From assembly GCA_024277065.1 (NCBI GenBank), contig JAJRVY010000102.1, positions 1-54,398 of the forward strand: 54,398 nucleotides of DNA, written 5' to 3'. The translations under genes were made by a program, and so were the position numbers. Numbering within the stretch: position 1 is the stretch's first letter; every line of letters starts with the position of its first letter. Below are positions 33,026 to 41,614 of the stretch, in pieces. This DNA comes from Planctomycetota bacterium. GTDB lineage: Bacteria > Planctomycetota > JAJSAM01 > JAJVHW01. Under the pieces are notes generated by a model. It was not told where the DNA came from, did not search any database, and saw nothing but the letters and a program-made list of their open reading frames with translations.

Positions 33026-33235
33026 ATGGCAACGACGATCGACTGGCACTACCGCCGCAGCGGCTGAACCGGCTGCAAGCGCTCCGACGCGGTGATCGCC
33101 GCGCGGGGTGCAACCGTCCGGGAGACGGTGAAGGCGAGCACGGGCAAGCTCTTCGACGACGCCACGCGCGTCCTCGTCGGCACGGAATGGCCCGTCGGCT
33201 TCGCCGGTGAGATGTGGAACGAGGTGCTCACATGA
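33026..33235 (+). CDS. Selenocysteine-containing ArsC/Spx-like thioredoxin-fold protein
   Basis: Not in the ORF track because it contains an in-frame TGA at 33065-33067. ATG 33026 follows GGGAGG by 8 bases. Reading TGA as Sec gives 69 aa: MATTIDWHYRRSG-U-TGCK, then RSDAVIAARGATVRETVKAS, TGKLFDDATRVLVG. The UxxC (Sec14/Cys17) sits after a first beta strand and before a helix, as CxxC does in Spx/ArsC-like and other thioredoxin-fold proteins. The downstream frame is open and protein-like to a TGA that overlaps the cytochrome start (ATGA), strong support for real translation past the first TGA. It is probably a redox protein feeding, or fed by, the adjoining cytochrome. It requires SelA/B/C elsewhere in the genome. 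Confidence 0.8.
33068..33093 (+). promoter_or_regulatory. Candidate bacterial SECIS hairpin directly after the UGA
   Basis: The 26 bases after the UGA can close an ACCG...CGGT stem around a G-rich apical region, at the distance expected for a bacterial SECIS read by SelB. Pairing is short and was judged by eye. A longer alternative using downstream CGCCGCG bases is possible. Confidence 0.4.
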
Positions 33236-34770
33236 TCCGCGCACTCCTCTTCGCGGCGTGCTACGCGCTCTTGGCGTCCCCCGCGTTCGGCGCCGATGAA
33301 AGCTGCTTCGAGTGCCACGAGAAGCCGGCCGCGGATGGCTCGTTCATGCCGATCGTTCGCGCCGAGCAGTACGCCGGCGGCGTCCACGCCGCACTGCCGT
33401 GCGCGCAGTGCCACGAGGCGCGAGACGGTGGCTTCGACGTCGTCCCGCACGATCTCGTCACGCAGCGAACGCCGGAGTGCATGGACTGCCATGAGGACGA
33501 TTTCGCCGCGATCGCGCAGGAGACCACGCGCAGCGTGCATGCCGGCGGCGAGCGCCCGTTCACCTGCTCGCGCTGCCACGACGTGCACCGCATGCTGCGC
33601 ACGCCGGTCGATGCGCCGCCCGCGGTGCGACGGGAGTTGGCGAACGGACCGTGCATCGACTGCCACCGCGACACGGTCGTCGAGGTCGGTGGGCGCGAGG
33701 GCGCAACCGGCGTCGGCGTCGCGCACGAGTGGCTGCCCTACGCCGATTCGCACGCGATCATGCGGTGCATCGTCTGCCACTCACCGGTGAGCGAGGCGGG
33801 CATTCACGAGGTGCTGGGCAAGGACCGCACGACGCGCAGGTGCGAGCAGTGCCACACGGACCAGTCGGGGCTGATCGACAAGTTCGTCGGCCGCGACGAC
33901 CGCTCGTCGTGGATCACGAACCCGGGGCTCTTCGAGTTCGCGTACGTGCGCGGTGCGACGCGCAACCGCGCCGTGGACAGCGCTCTCATCGGGCTCCTGC
34001 TACTGACGCTCGCCGGCGTCGTCGCGCATGCGTTCGGGCGAGCGGTGCTGCGCCGCCCGGAGTCCGCCCCGCACGTCGTGCGCGAGACGGTGCTCTACAC
34101 GCTCACGACGCGCCTCGGCCACTGGATCAACGCCGCGCTCATGCTGGCCCTGATGGCGACGGGGATGCGCATGCATTTCGGCGGCCGCGAAGGAGCGCTG
34201 ATCGGCTTCGAGAGCGCGTTCCACGTGCACAACATCGTCGGCGCAATCCTGGTCGCCGTCTCCGTGATCTTCTTCGTCGTGCACGTCGTCGGCGGTGGCG
34301 CGCGGCAGTACCTGACGTTCCGCGAGGGCCACGTCCGCGGGGGCGTCGCGCAGGCCAAGTGGTACCTCGTCGGCGTGTTCCGCGGCGCGCCGCACCCCTC
34401 GCATCCGTCGCCGGAGCGACGTTTCAACCCGTTGCAGCAGACCGCGTACGCGTCGCTCATGTGGGTGACACTCCCCGCGCTCCTCGTCTCGGGTGTGCTG
34501 CTGCTGTTCCCGGCGACGATCCCCGACGAGGTGTTCGGGGTCCGCGGCACGTGGCTCGTCTCGACGCTCCACTACCTTGTGTCGTGGGCGTTCGTGCTGT
34601 TCCTCGCCGGCCACCTCTACCTGATCACGATGGGCGACAGGCCGTGGTACGGGCTGACCGCCATGATCACGGGCGTTCACCGCCACCACGAGCCGGCGCC
34701 GGCGGCCGACGAGAGTGCCGCAGACGCCGAGAGTGGCGCCGACACCGAGAGTGACTGCGACGCCGACTGA
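33232..34770 (+). CDS. Seven-haem cytochrome fused to a cytochrome b561-type membrane domain
   Basis: A 512-aa protein. ATG 33232 overlaps the selenoprotein stop. Signal peptide MIRALLFAACYALLASPAFGA. The periplasmic part has seven CXXCH haem-c motifs: CFECH, CAQCH, CMDCH, CSRCH, CIDCH, CIVCH and CEQCH. From ~250 on there are five hydrophobic segments of the b-type haem module, with His residues in TRLGHWINAALMLALMATG, AFHVHNIVGAILVAV, VHVVGG and FLAGHLYLITMGDRPW. This layout matches quinol-linked periplasmic electron-transfer proteins, passing electrons between the quinone pool and c-type cytochromes or a terminal reductase. The Asp/Glu-rich tail is odd. The start of the next gene overlaps its last codons. 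Confidence 0.93.
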   Translation: MIRALLFAACYALLASPAFGADESCFECHEKPAADGSFMPIVRAEQYAGGVHAALPCAQCHEARDGGFDVVPHDLVTQRTPECMDCHEDDFAAIAQETTRSVHAGGERPFTCSRCHDVHRMLRTPVDAPPAVRRELANGPCIDCHRDTVVEVGGREGATGVGVAHEWLPYADSHAIMRCIVCHSPVSEAGIHEVLGKDRTTRRCEQCHTDQSGLIDKFVGRDDRSSWITNPGLFEFAYVRGATRNRAVDSALIGLLLLTLAGVVAHAFGRAVLRRPESAPHVVRETVLYTLTTRLGHWINAALMLALMATGMRMHFGGREGALIGFESAFHVHNIVGAILVAVSVIFFVVHVVGGGARQYLTFREGHVRGGVAQAKWYLVGVFRGAPHPSHPSPERRFNPLQQTAYASLMWVTLPALLVSGVLLLFPATIPDEVFGVRGTWLVSTLHYLVSWAFVLFLAGHLYLITMGDRPWYGLTAMITGVHRHHEPAPAADESAADAESGADTESDCDAD

Positions 34771-36445
34771 AGCCGAACTGGACGTCGCACTCGGCACGCT
34801 CCGCGACCGCGCCGCGGTGTGGGCGTCGTCTCCCGTCGGCGAGAAGATCCGGCACCTGCACGCACTGCTCGCAGGAACGCTGCGCGTGTCCGCGCGTCAG
34901 GTGCGCGCAGCGTGCGAAGCGAAGGGGCTGGCGGTCGGTACTCCCGCCGAGGGCGAGGAGTGGTTCGCGGGCGTCCTGCCCCAGGTCCGCACGCTGCGGC
35001 GCCTGATCCGCACGGCCGAGGAGATCCGTGACAGGGGGACCGTCCACGTCCCGGCGTCGCGACTGCGCGCCCGCCCGGGCGGGCGCACGGCCGTCGTCGT
35101 CCTGCCCGAGGAACGCCACGACCGGCTGCTGTTCGCCGGCTTCCGCGCCGAGGTCTGGATGCGACCGGGGGTGGCCGCGGCGAACGTCGCCGACGGCGCC
35201 GGAGGCGCACTGGCCCGGCCGCCCGAGGAGAGCGGTGTCGCGCTGGTACTCGGCGCCGGCAACGTCGCCGCCATCGCCCCCCTCGACGTCGTGCACGAGC
35301 TGTTCGCCAGGGGGCGCACGGTGCTGCTCAAGCTGAACCCCGTGAACGACTACCTGCAGCCGTTCCTGGACGCAACGTTCGCGACGCTCATCGACGCGGG
35401 GTTCGTGCGCATCACGACGGGCGGCGCCGACGTCGGCGCGTACCTCTGCGAGCACCCCGACGTGGACGAGATCCACGTCACCGGCAGCGCGGCGACGCAC
35501 GATGCGATCGTGTGGGGCGGCGGCGACGAAGGCGCCGCTCGCCGCGCCCGCGGCGAGCCGCGGCTGCGCAAGCTCGTGACCAGCGAGCTCGGCAACGTCA
35601 GCCCCGTCATCGTCGTCCCAGGACGCTGGAGCGCCGCCGACCTGCGCTTCCACGCCGCGAACGTGGCCACGCAGTTGACGCAGAACGGCGGCTTCAACTG
35701 CAACGCCGCGAAGGTACTCGTGACCCACTGCGACTGGCCGCAGCGGACGGCGTTCCTGGACGCCCTGCGCGACGTGCTGCGCGCGCTGCCGCCGCGGCGT
35801 GCCTACTATCCCGGCGCGCGCGAGCGCTGGCAGCGCTTCGTCGATGGTCACGACGGCGCCGAGGTGCTGGGCCCCGTCACGAAGGGCTGCCTGCCGCCGG
35901 CGCTGCTCGTCGATCAGGACGCGGAAGATGCGGACGTCCTCGCGTTCCGCGAGGAGTCGTTCTGCTGCGTCGCCGCCGAGACCTCGCTGCCGGGCCGGGA
36001 CGCCGCGGAGTTCCTGCGGCACGCGGTCGGGTTTGCGAACGACCGCCTGTACGGCACGCTGAACGCCTGCGTCATCGTCGATCCACGGACGGTGCGCTCC
36101 CTCGGCGCGGCGCTCCGCGACGCCGTCGCGGATCTGCGCTACGGCACCGTCGCCGTCAACCACTGGCCGGCGATCGCGTTCGCGCTCGGAGGCACGACGT
36201 GGGGCGCGTATCCCGGCCACACGCTCGCCGACATCGGCAGCGGCATCGGCTCCGTGCACGGCGCCTGGCTGCTCGCGGACACCGAGCGCAGCGTCGTCCA
36301 CGGCCCGTTCCGCGTACGGCCGACGCCGCCGTGGTTCGTGACGCACCGCCGCGCGCACGAGGTCGCCCGCCGCCTCGTCCGCCACCAGGCCGCGCCGTCC
36401 CTCCTGCGCCTCCCCGCCATCGCGTGGCACGCCCTGCGCGGCTGA
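34751..36445 (+). CDS. Aldehyde-dehydrogenase-superfamily protein (atypical)
   Basis: A 564-aa protein from GTG 34751, the last start before clear sequence, overlapping the cytochrome end by 20 bases; a GTG at 34715 is possible. ALDH-fold landmarks: VALVLGAGNVAAIAPLDVVHELF (cofactor site), VLLKLNPVNDYL, IHVTGSAATHDAIVW, LVTSELGNVSPVIVV (Glu) and TQNGGFNCNAAKVLVTH with the catalytic Cys. The usual G-Q-x-C is replaced by G-F-N-C. The N-terminal ~150 residues lack obvious family similarity. An acyl-CoA reductase or unusual aldehyde substrate is possible. Placement after a quinol-type cytochrome suggests a redox pathway but not which. Confidence 0.85.
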   Translation: MTATPTEAELDVALGTLRDRAAVWASSPVGEKIRHLHALLAGTLRVSARQVRAACEAKGLAVGTPAEGEEWFAGVLPQVRTLRRLIRTAEEIRDRGTVHVPASRLRARPGGRTAVVVLPEERHDRLLFAGFRAEVWMRPGVAAANVADGAGGALARPPEESGVALVLGAGNVAAIAPLDVVHELFARGRTVLLKLNPVNDYLQPFLDATFATLIDAGFVRITTGGADVGAYLCEHPDVDEIHVTGSAATHDAIVWGGGDEGAARRARGEPRLRKLVTSELGNVSPVIVVPGRWSAADLRFHAANVATQLTQNGGFNCNAAKVLVTHCDWPQRTAFLDALRDVLRALPPRRAYYPGARERWQRFVDGHDGAEVLGPVTKGCLPPALLVDQDAEDADVLAFREESFCCVAAETSLPGRDAAEFLRHAVGFANDRLYGTLNACVIVDPRTVRSLGAALRDAVADLRYGTVAVNHWPAIAFALGGTTWGAYPGHTLADIGSGIGSVHGAWLLADTERSVVHGPFRVRPTPPWFVTHRRAHEVARRLVRHQAAPSLLRLPAIAWHALRG

Positions 36446-36495
36446 CAGCGAACGCGCAGGACCATGGTCCACGGACTACGGACGGCGGACGCGCG

Positions 36496-36669
36496 TCAGC
36501 CGCCGAACAGCAGGAACACGGCCACGCTGCCGAGCAGGAGTCCGCCGATCAGCAGCGCGGCGATCACGCGTCCGATCGGCTCCACGACCCCGTCGGCCGT
36601 CGCTCGTGCCGGCCGCCGCGGTCTCGGGCGCCGGTCGGGCCGCAGCGTCGTGACGTCCGGCCCGTTCAC
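36496..36669 (-). CDS. Small single-span membrane protein
   Basis: 57 aa from a GTG that overlaps the stop of the upstream gene (GTGA). The N-terminus is basic and Pro/Arg-rich (DRRPRPRRPARAT), followed by one transmembrane helix, VIAALLIGGLLLGSVAVFLLF, and it ends at once. Translational coupling to the lipoprotein gene is the main evidence that it is real. No function is recognised. Confidence 0.6.
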   Translation of the reverse strand: MNGPDVTTLRPDRRPRPRRPARATADGVVEPIGRVIAALLIGGLLLGSVAVFLLFGG

Positions 36670-37373
36670 GGGCTCCCGACCTCGAGATCCCGGAAGAGCG
36701 TACGCGCATCGGCCTTGGCCCAGAGACCGACCTTGCCCGCGGCGGGGAACGTCGTGTCCTCGACGCGCAGCAGCGGCTCGTCGTCGAGGGAGCACTCGAT
36801 GACGCTGCCGACCATGCGGACGTGGAGCGTGCGCGCGGCCGCGCCGGGCTCCGTCGCCGCTCCGCCGAGCTGCGTGCGCACACCGTCCACGACCTTGTAG
36901 ACGCGGTAGTTGTCCTCGAGAGGGTTCCAACGCGCGACGTAGTAGTTGTCGGCGTCCTGCGCCCGCCACAGCGGGCCGCCGCCGCGGTCGATCTCGCCGT
37001 CCACCGCCTCGACACGGACGACGATGTCCACGTCGGCGTAGTTCGTGTCGTCGATCAGGACGACGTTGAAGACGGGGCGCTCGTTCTGCGCACTCTGCAG
37101 CAGGCCGCCGCGCGCCGCCAAACCCCATCGCCCGCCGGCCGGCGTGAACCCCGCGGGGAGCGCCGCAGCGACGCCTTCTGAGAACGACCAGCGACGCGGC
37201 GCGGGGGCACCGGGCACGTCCCCAGCGGGCACCTCGGCCGACGGCGCGGGCGCGTCGCCGGAGGCGGCAGACGCGGCCCTCTCGGTGCGTCCCGCGCACG
37301 CGGCGAGGAGCGCCACGGCGAGTGCCGGGACGAGTGCGATGCACAGCGCGTGCGATGATGAGGCAGGGGGCAT
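36666..37373 (-). CDS. Lipoprotein with DUF1080/LamG-like concanavalin-fold domain
   Basis: A 235-aa protein starting MPPASSSHALCIALVPALAV after an AGGAG ribosome site; the lipobox is LLAAC. The mature domain is a beta-sandwich of the DUF1080/3-keto-disaccharide-hydrolase-like type used for glycan binding: NVVLIDDTNYADVDIVVRVE, GPLWRAQDADNYYVARWNPL, and the closing AAGKVGLWAKADARTLFRDL. It may bind or cleave polysaccharide at the cell surface; there are no obvious catalytic residues to quote. It is followed by a coupled 57-aa membrane protein and diverges from the propeller fragment. Confidence 0.85.
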   Translation of the reverse strand: MPPASSSHALCIALVPALAVALLAACAGRTERAASAASGDAPAPSAEVPAGDVPGAPAPRRWSFSEGVAAALPAGFTPAGGRWGLAARGGLLQSAQNERPVFNVVLIDDTNYADVDIVVRVEAVDGEIDRGGGPLWRAQDADNYYVARWNPLEDNYRVYKVVDGVRTQLGGAATEPGAAARTLHVRMVGSVIECSLDDEPLLRVEDTTFPAAGKVGLWAKADARTLFRDLEVGSP

Positions 37374-37495
37374 GGCGGTTCTCCTGGCCGCTCCCAGGAT
37401 AGACTGCGACGGTTCCGGATGCCGAGGAGGATGCGTCGTGAGCACGAAACGACTGCCGCCGTCCGTGGACGGCTCGCGCGGCCGCAGTTCGGCCG

Positions 37496-38137
37496 TTGGC
37501 GCGGCATCCGAGGAGCGTGGATACCGCACCGCGCGTCGGACACATGGATCTCGGTATCGACACGCAAGGCAGCGAAGTGCTGCTCTTCGGCAACGACACG
37601 ACCGACTTCCTGTCCATGCAGGACCTCGCGACCGGGCGCGAGACACATCTTCTGTCCTACGTCCACGGGACGACGTGGGCGGAGTCGCGCACGCTCAGCG
37701 GGCAGGGGTTCCACATCTCGGGCAACGCGTACGCCACGCCGGGGTGGATGGTGGTCTCGACCTACGGGTACGAGAAACAGCGGACGCACTGGAACTCACA
37801 CGCCATCTACCTGCTCGAGCTGAACCCGGACGCCGATCCGGCGCAGCCGGTCATCTGGCGGGTCGCCCACGCGCGCTCCGTGTGGGACCCCGATCTGACC
37901 AAGCACTACTGGGCGGAGACGCACGCGTCGATCGACCCGCGCGGCCGCACGATCATCTTCGCGTCGAACTGGAGCAATCCCAAGGCCGCCATCGAGACCT
38001 ATCGCCTCGACCTGCCCGAGAACCAGCACGACCGGCTGATGGGCAAGCGAGCGGCGGACGAGGCCCGCGCGAGAAGTGCGAAGCTGCTGGGGATGACGGG
38101 GCGCGGGATGACGGGGCGCGAGTTGACGGAGCGCTGA
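37496..38137 (+). pseudogene. C-terminal fragment of a secreted propeller protein
   Basis: 213 codons whose good sequence starts at VGHMDLGIDTQGSEVLLFGN and runs FLSMQDLATGRETHLL, FHISGNAYATPGWMVVSTYG, HYWAETHASIDPRGRTIIFASNW. These are the last blades of a TolB-like beta-propeller family; full members I recall begin with a signal peptide and several more blades, which are missing here. The upstream 120 bases are the divergent promoter of the DUF1080 gene. No signal peptide is present. I infer a 5'-truncated gene; a short cytoplasmic product from the internal ATG is possible but unlikely. It ends in three degenerate 15-base repeats (GMTGR). Confidence 0.55.
38090..38134 (+). repeat. Three 15-base tandem repeats in the propeller fragment's C-terminus
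   Basis: Units GGGATGACGGGGCGC twice, then a degenerate third, encoding GMTGR-GMTGR-ELTER immediately before the stop. Probably replication slippage at the gene end. Confidence 0.6.
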
Positions 38138-38344
38138 AACGTCGTCCGACCGCGGCGTTTCCCATCACGCCGATGCACGCGCGGCAAGATCTGGTACGGT
38201 CTCGGCTCGGGAAAAGGGCTTGACGCTGCGGTTCCCCATGCCCGCTCGGCGTCGGGACGCGACGTTCGAATCCGCATCGTCCACTCATGCGTCGGCGTGG
38301 GCCGGCACCGCGAGCGCGCAGTGATCAACGGAGGTATCGAGTCC

Positions 38345-39505
38345 ATGGCAACGCGCTTCACCGTCCTCCTGGCCTTCATCGTCGTCTGTCTCACCGCGGC
38401 TCTCGCGCCGGCGCAGGTCACACCGGAAGAGGGCACGATCGGAACGACCTTCACGGTCGAGACCGGCGTGGACATCGGCGCCGACCCCGCTCGCAAGCCC
38501 AAGGTCATCCTTCGTTTCCTGGGGGCTGCGGCCAAGAAGAAGGCGAAGACCCCGAAGGCGAGGGCCAAGGTCACCCGCTCCTTGGGAGGCAGCGTCAGTT
38601 TCTTCGTGAAGTCCGCCAATGGCGGCGGGCGCTTCAGCATCGAGGTGCGCGGGACGGGAAACGGACGGAGCATCCAGAAGATCGTGGGTGAGCTGACCCT
38701 CGCCGGCCCGCGCATCGATGCGGCCGGAGTTGAGTCCGTGGCAGCCGGCGGCCAACTCACGATCACGGGTCGGCTCTTCGGTGGGATCATCAAGAAGCGC
38801 GCCGCTCCGAAGGTCTTCGTGGGCGGCCGGAAGGCGAAGGTCAAGGCGTTCAGTGACACGCTGATCACCGTCGTCGTCCACAAGAAGACGCGCGTCGGTG
38901 TGGCGGACATCACCGTGCGCACGAAGGTGGGCTCGGACACGCTCGCCGGGTCGATCACGGTGACCGAGCGCAAGCCCCCGAAGAACGGCGCGAAACTCAG
39001 CGGCCCGGACCGGCTGACCATGGCCATCGACGGCGAGTTCGTGCGCGCAAACGAGGGCGTCGGCCGCGGGATCGAGGTGAGTGCGATGCACGTCACGGCG
39101 CGGAGGCAGATGAACATCGGGATCAACGTGCTCACCGGGTCGGTGGGCGTTGGAAACTCGTGGCGCGTCCAGCAGTTCTCGATCACGATCCCGGTCCCCG
39201 ACGATCTGGCGACACTGCCCATCCCGTCCACGTTCCTCGACGACGAGGTCCGGGACATGACCTACCGCGACCTGCGAGCGTCGAGGGTCAAGAACAAGGA
39301 GACCGGAGAGATCACCGAGACCGAACGCAGCACCCTGTGGTCCAACCGGTCGGGACTGTCGCTGCTGGTCAAGATCACGGCGTACGACGGCAAGCGCATC
39401 GCCGGATCGTTCAGCGGCGAGTTGCTCCGGACCGCGGGCACCGGGCCCTCGAACCTGATCGTCAACGGCGGGGACTTCGTGATCGAGGTCGTCTCGGTTC
39501 CGTAG
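38345..39505 (+). CDS. Secreted IPT/TIG-like beta-sandwich protein
   Basis: A 386-aa protein from ATG 38345, 10 bases after GGAGG. Signal peptide MATRFTVLLAFIVVCLTAAL ending at ALAPAQ. Two TIG-type repeats: an N-terminal module starting TPEEGTIGTTFTVETG, and a second around GVESVAAGGQLTITGRLFG with KAKVKAFSDTLITVVV and VADITVRTKVGSDTL. These modules occur in secreted cell-surface proteins. The C-terminal ~170 residues (from SGPDRLTMAIDGEF) are beta-rich and unassigned; they resemble in style the next secreted protein's end (GGDFVIEVVSVP versus HGGIISIP). It is likely extracellular. Confidence 0.75.
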   Translation: MATRFTVLLAFIVVCLTAALAPAQVTPEEGTIGTTFTVETGVDIGADPARKPKVILRFLGAAAKKKAKTPKARAKVTRSLGGSVSFFVKSANGGGRFSIEVRGTGNGRSIQKIVGELTLAGPRIDAAGVESVAAGGQLTITGRLFGGIIKKRAAPKVFVGGRKAKVKAFSDTLITVVVHKKTRVGVADITVRTKVGSDTLAGSITVTERKPPKNGAKLSGPDRLTMAIDGEFVRANEGVGRGIEVSAMHVTARRQMNIGINVLTGSVGVGNSWRVQQFSITIPVPDDLATLPIPSTFLDDEVRDMTYRDLRASRVKNKETGEITETERSTLWSNRSGLSLLVKITAYDGKRIAGSFSGELLRTAGTGPSNLIVNGGDFVIEVVSVP

Positions 39506-39604
39506 CGGCGGCGGCAGGGCGCACGGCGCGCGTGAGCGGCGTCTCTCGCCGACGGTGAAGAGCGTATGCGACGCCGGAGGGGCGTCCGGGCAGGAGGACC
39601 AGCC

Positions 39605-40582
39605 ATGGAACGCGGCCCCGTCTCTCGGTTCGTCGAGCACCACTACCGCCACTTCAACGCCGCGGCTCTGATCGACGCGGCGAGAGCGTGGGAGCAGCAC
39701 CTCGAGCAGGGCGGCAAGATGCTCGTGACGCTGGCCGGTGCCATGAGCACGGCCGAACTCGGGTTGTCGCTGGCGGAGATGATCCGGCAGGACAAGGTGC
39801 ATGCGATCTGCTGCACCGGCGCGAACCTCGAGGAGGACATCTTCAACCTCGTGGCGCACGACCACTACGTGCGGCTGCCGGACTACCGCGATCTGACGCC
39901 GCAGCAGGAAGAGGATCTCCTGGCGCGCCACCTCAACCGCGTCACGGACACGTGTATCCCGGAGGAGGAGGCCATGCGGCGCATCGAGGCGGCGGTGCTC
40001 GCCGAGTGGCAGGCCGCCGATGCCGCCGGTGAGCGCCGCTTCCCGCATGAGTTCATGTTCCGCATCCTGCGCTCGGGCAGGCTGCGGGAGTCGTACCAGA
40101 TCGACCCGCAGGACTCGTGGATGGTGGCCGCCTGCGAGAAGGACCTGCCGCTGATCGTGCCGGGCTGGGAGGACTCCACGCTCGGCAACATGTTCGCCGG
40201 TCACGTGATCGCAGGCGACATCGCGAACGTGCACACGGTCCGCACGGGCATCGAGTACATGCAGGGACTCGCGCGCTGGTACGCCGCGGAGAGCGCCGCG
40301 CACTCGATCGGCTTCTTCCAGATCGGCGGCGGCATCGCGGGCGACTTCCCCATCTGCGTGGTGCCGATGCTGCACCAGGATCTCGGCCGCACGGACACGC
40401 CCGAGTGGGGCTACTTCTGCCAGATCTCCGACTCGACGACGAGCTACGGCGGCTACTCCGGAGCCGTGCCCAACGAGAAGATCACGTGGGGCAAGCTGCG
40501 CGCGGAGACGCCCAAGTTCATCATCGAGTCGGACGCCACGATCGTCGCGCCGTTGATCTTCGCCTGGCTGCTCGGCTGGTAG
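39605..40582 (+). CDS. Deoxyhypusine-synthase-like protein (bacterial DHS family)
   Basis: A 325-aa protein from ATG 39605 behind GGAGG. It carries DHS-family landmarks: MLVTLAGAMSTAELGLSLAEMI, VHAICCTGANLEEDIFN, the NAD-site region SIGFFQIGGGIAGDFPICV, GYFCQISDSTTSYGGYSGAV and the catalytic-lysine motif NEKITWGKL. Archaeal and eukaryotic DHS modifies eIF5A. Bacteria lack that substrate, and characterised bacterial homologues make homospermidine or related polyamines from spermidine-type aminobutyl transfer. I therefore infer polyamine synthesis, substrate unproven. It stands alone between two secreted-protein genes. Confidence 0.9.
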   Translation: MERGPVSRFVEHHYRHFNAAALIDAARAWEQHLEQGGKMLVTLAGAMSTAELGLSLAEMIRQDKVHAICCTGANLEEDIFNLVAHDHYVRLPDYRDLTPQQEEDLLARHLNRVTDTCIPEEEAMRRIEAAVLAEWQAADAAGERRFPHEFMFRILRSGRLRESYQIDPQDSWMVAACEKDLPLIVPGWEDSTLGNMFAGHVIAGDIANVHTVRTGIEYMQGLARWYAAESAAHSIGFFQIGGGIAGDFPICVVPMLHQDLGRTDTPEWGYFCQISDSTTSYGGYSGAVPNEKITWGKLRAETPKFIIESDATIVAPLIFAWLLGW

Positions 40583-40647
40583 CAACGCCCGCGCGGTCAC
40601 CCCGGGGTAGACTCGGGAGTTCCACCGACCGTACGAAGGAGCCTTCG

Positions 40648-41568
40648 ATGTCCATGCCCCGGCGCACCGTCTTCGTCCTTGCCGCCGCCCTTGCCACGGC
40701 CACCGTCTTCAATGCCGCTCCGCCGGCCGAGGCCGGGCGGCGGGGGGACGCGCTCGCCGGGGCGGCGAAGACGTTCCGCAAGGGCTTCAAGAGCGACGCC
40801 AAGATCGCGGAGGCGACGTTCGCGCGCGTCGCCGCCAACCTGGCCAAGGGCGTGGCGGCGGGCACGACGTCGAGCGAGAGCGCCGTCAAGGACTTCGGCA
40901 CGGCACTCGCGTTCTTCGCCTCGTCGCTCCACGAGGCGGCGGCGGACGCCGCAGAGGGCTTCGCGGGCGAGGCGGTCACGGCGATGTCGGTGGGCGGCGA
41001 CCCCAGCCTGCCCGGGGCGGCGGCGGGCGACGGCGGCTCCCTGGACGTGTTCGCGGAGAGCATCCGCGCGGACCTGGCGAAATTCCGGGCGAAGACGCGC
41101 AAGCGCGCCGCGAAGTTCCAGAAGGCCCTCGCCAAGGCCGGCGGCCAGAGGCGCGGGCTGCGCGTGACCTTCGAGGACTGGACGTTCACGATGCGTCCGG
41201 CGCCCGATGTCGGCGGCGCGGCCAAGCTCATCCCAGAGCCCGTCCGGCTCTGGGGCGCGCTGGCCACGCGCCTGAACGACGGGCGCATCATCGTGACCGC
41301 GTTCGGCAGCGCAGCGCCGGAGATCGACGACCGGTTCGACGTGCGGCTGGCGCGCGGCTTCGACGTGCGCGCCCTCGGCGACTTCCTGCGCTCCGGCGGC
41401 ATGGACGTGGACGCCACGGGATGGTGGTCCTTCACGGACGTCATCAACGACCCGTTCGGCGGCGACACGGTCGTCGCGGGTAACGCCCAGATCCACTTCG
41501 GCGTCGATCACGACGAGAGGGGCGAACCGCAGCGCCTCGTGCACGGCGGGATCATCAGCATTCCGTAG
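40648..41568 (+). CDS. Secreted protein of unknown function
   Basis: A 306-aa protein from ATG 40648 behind GAAGGAG; the track ORF's first 177 codons are a shadow of the DHS gene. Signal peptide VFVLAAALATATVFNAAPPAEA. Residues ~30-170 are Ala/Lys-rich helices (FRKGFKSDAKIAEATFARVA, FRAKTRKRAAKFQKALAKA). The C-terminal half is beta-rich (RGLRVTFEDWTFTMRPAPDV, FDVRALGDFLRSGGMDVDA) and ends HGGIISIP. I do not recognise a family. Confidence 0.7.
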   Translation: MSMPRRTVFVLAAALATATVFNAAPPAEAGRRGDALAGAAKTFRKGFKSDAKIAEATFARVAANLAKGVAAGTTSSESAVKDFGTALAFFASSLHEAAADAAEGFAGEAVTAMSVGGDPSLPGAAAGDGGSLDVFAESIRADLAKFRAKTRKRAAKFQKALAKAGGQRRGLRVTFEDWTFTMRPAPDVGGAAKLIPEPVRLWGALATRLNDGRIIVTAFGSAAPEIDDRFDVRLARGFDVRALGDFLRSGGMDVDATGWWSFTDVINDPFGGDTVVAGNAQIHFGVDHDERGEPQRLVHGGIISIP

Positions 41569-41614
41569 CCGGCCCGGGGGCGATCCGTGCAGGATGGCCT
41601 GCCGGGAGGGACGT

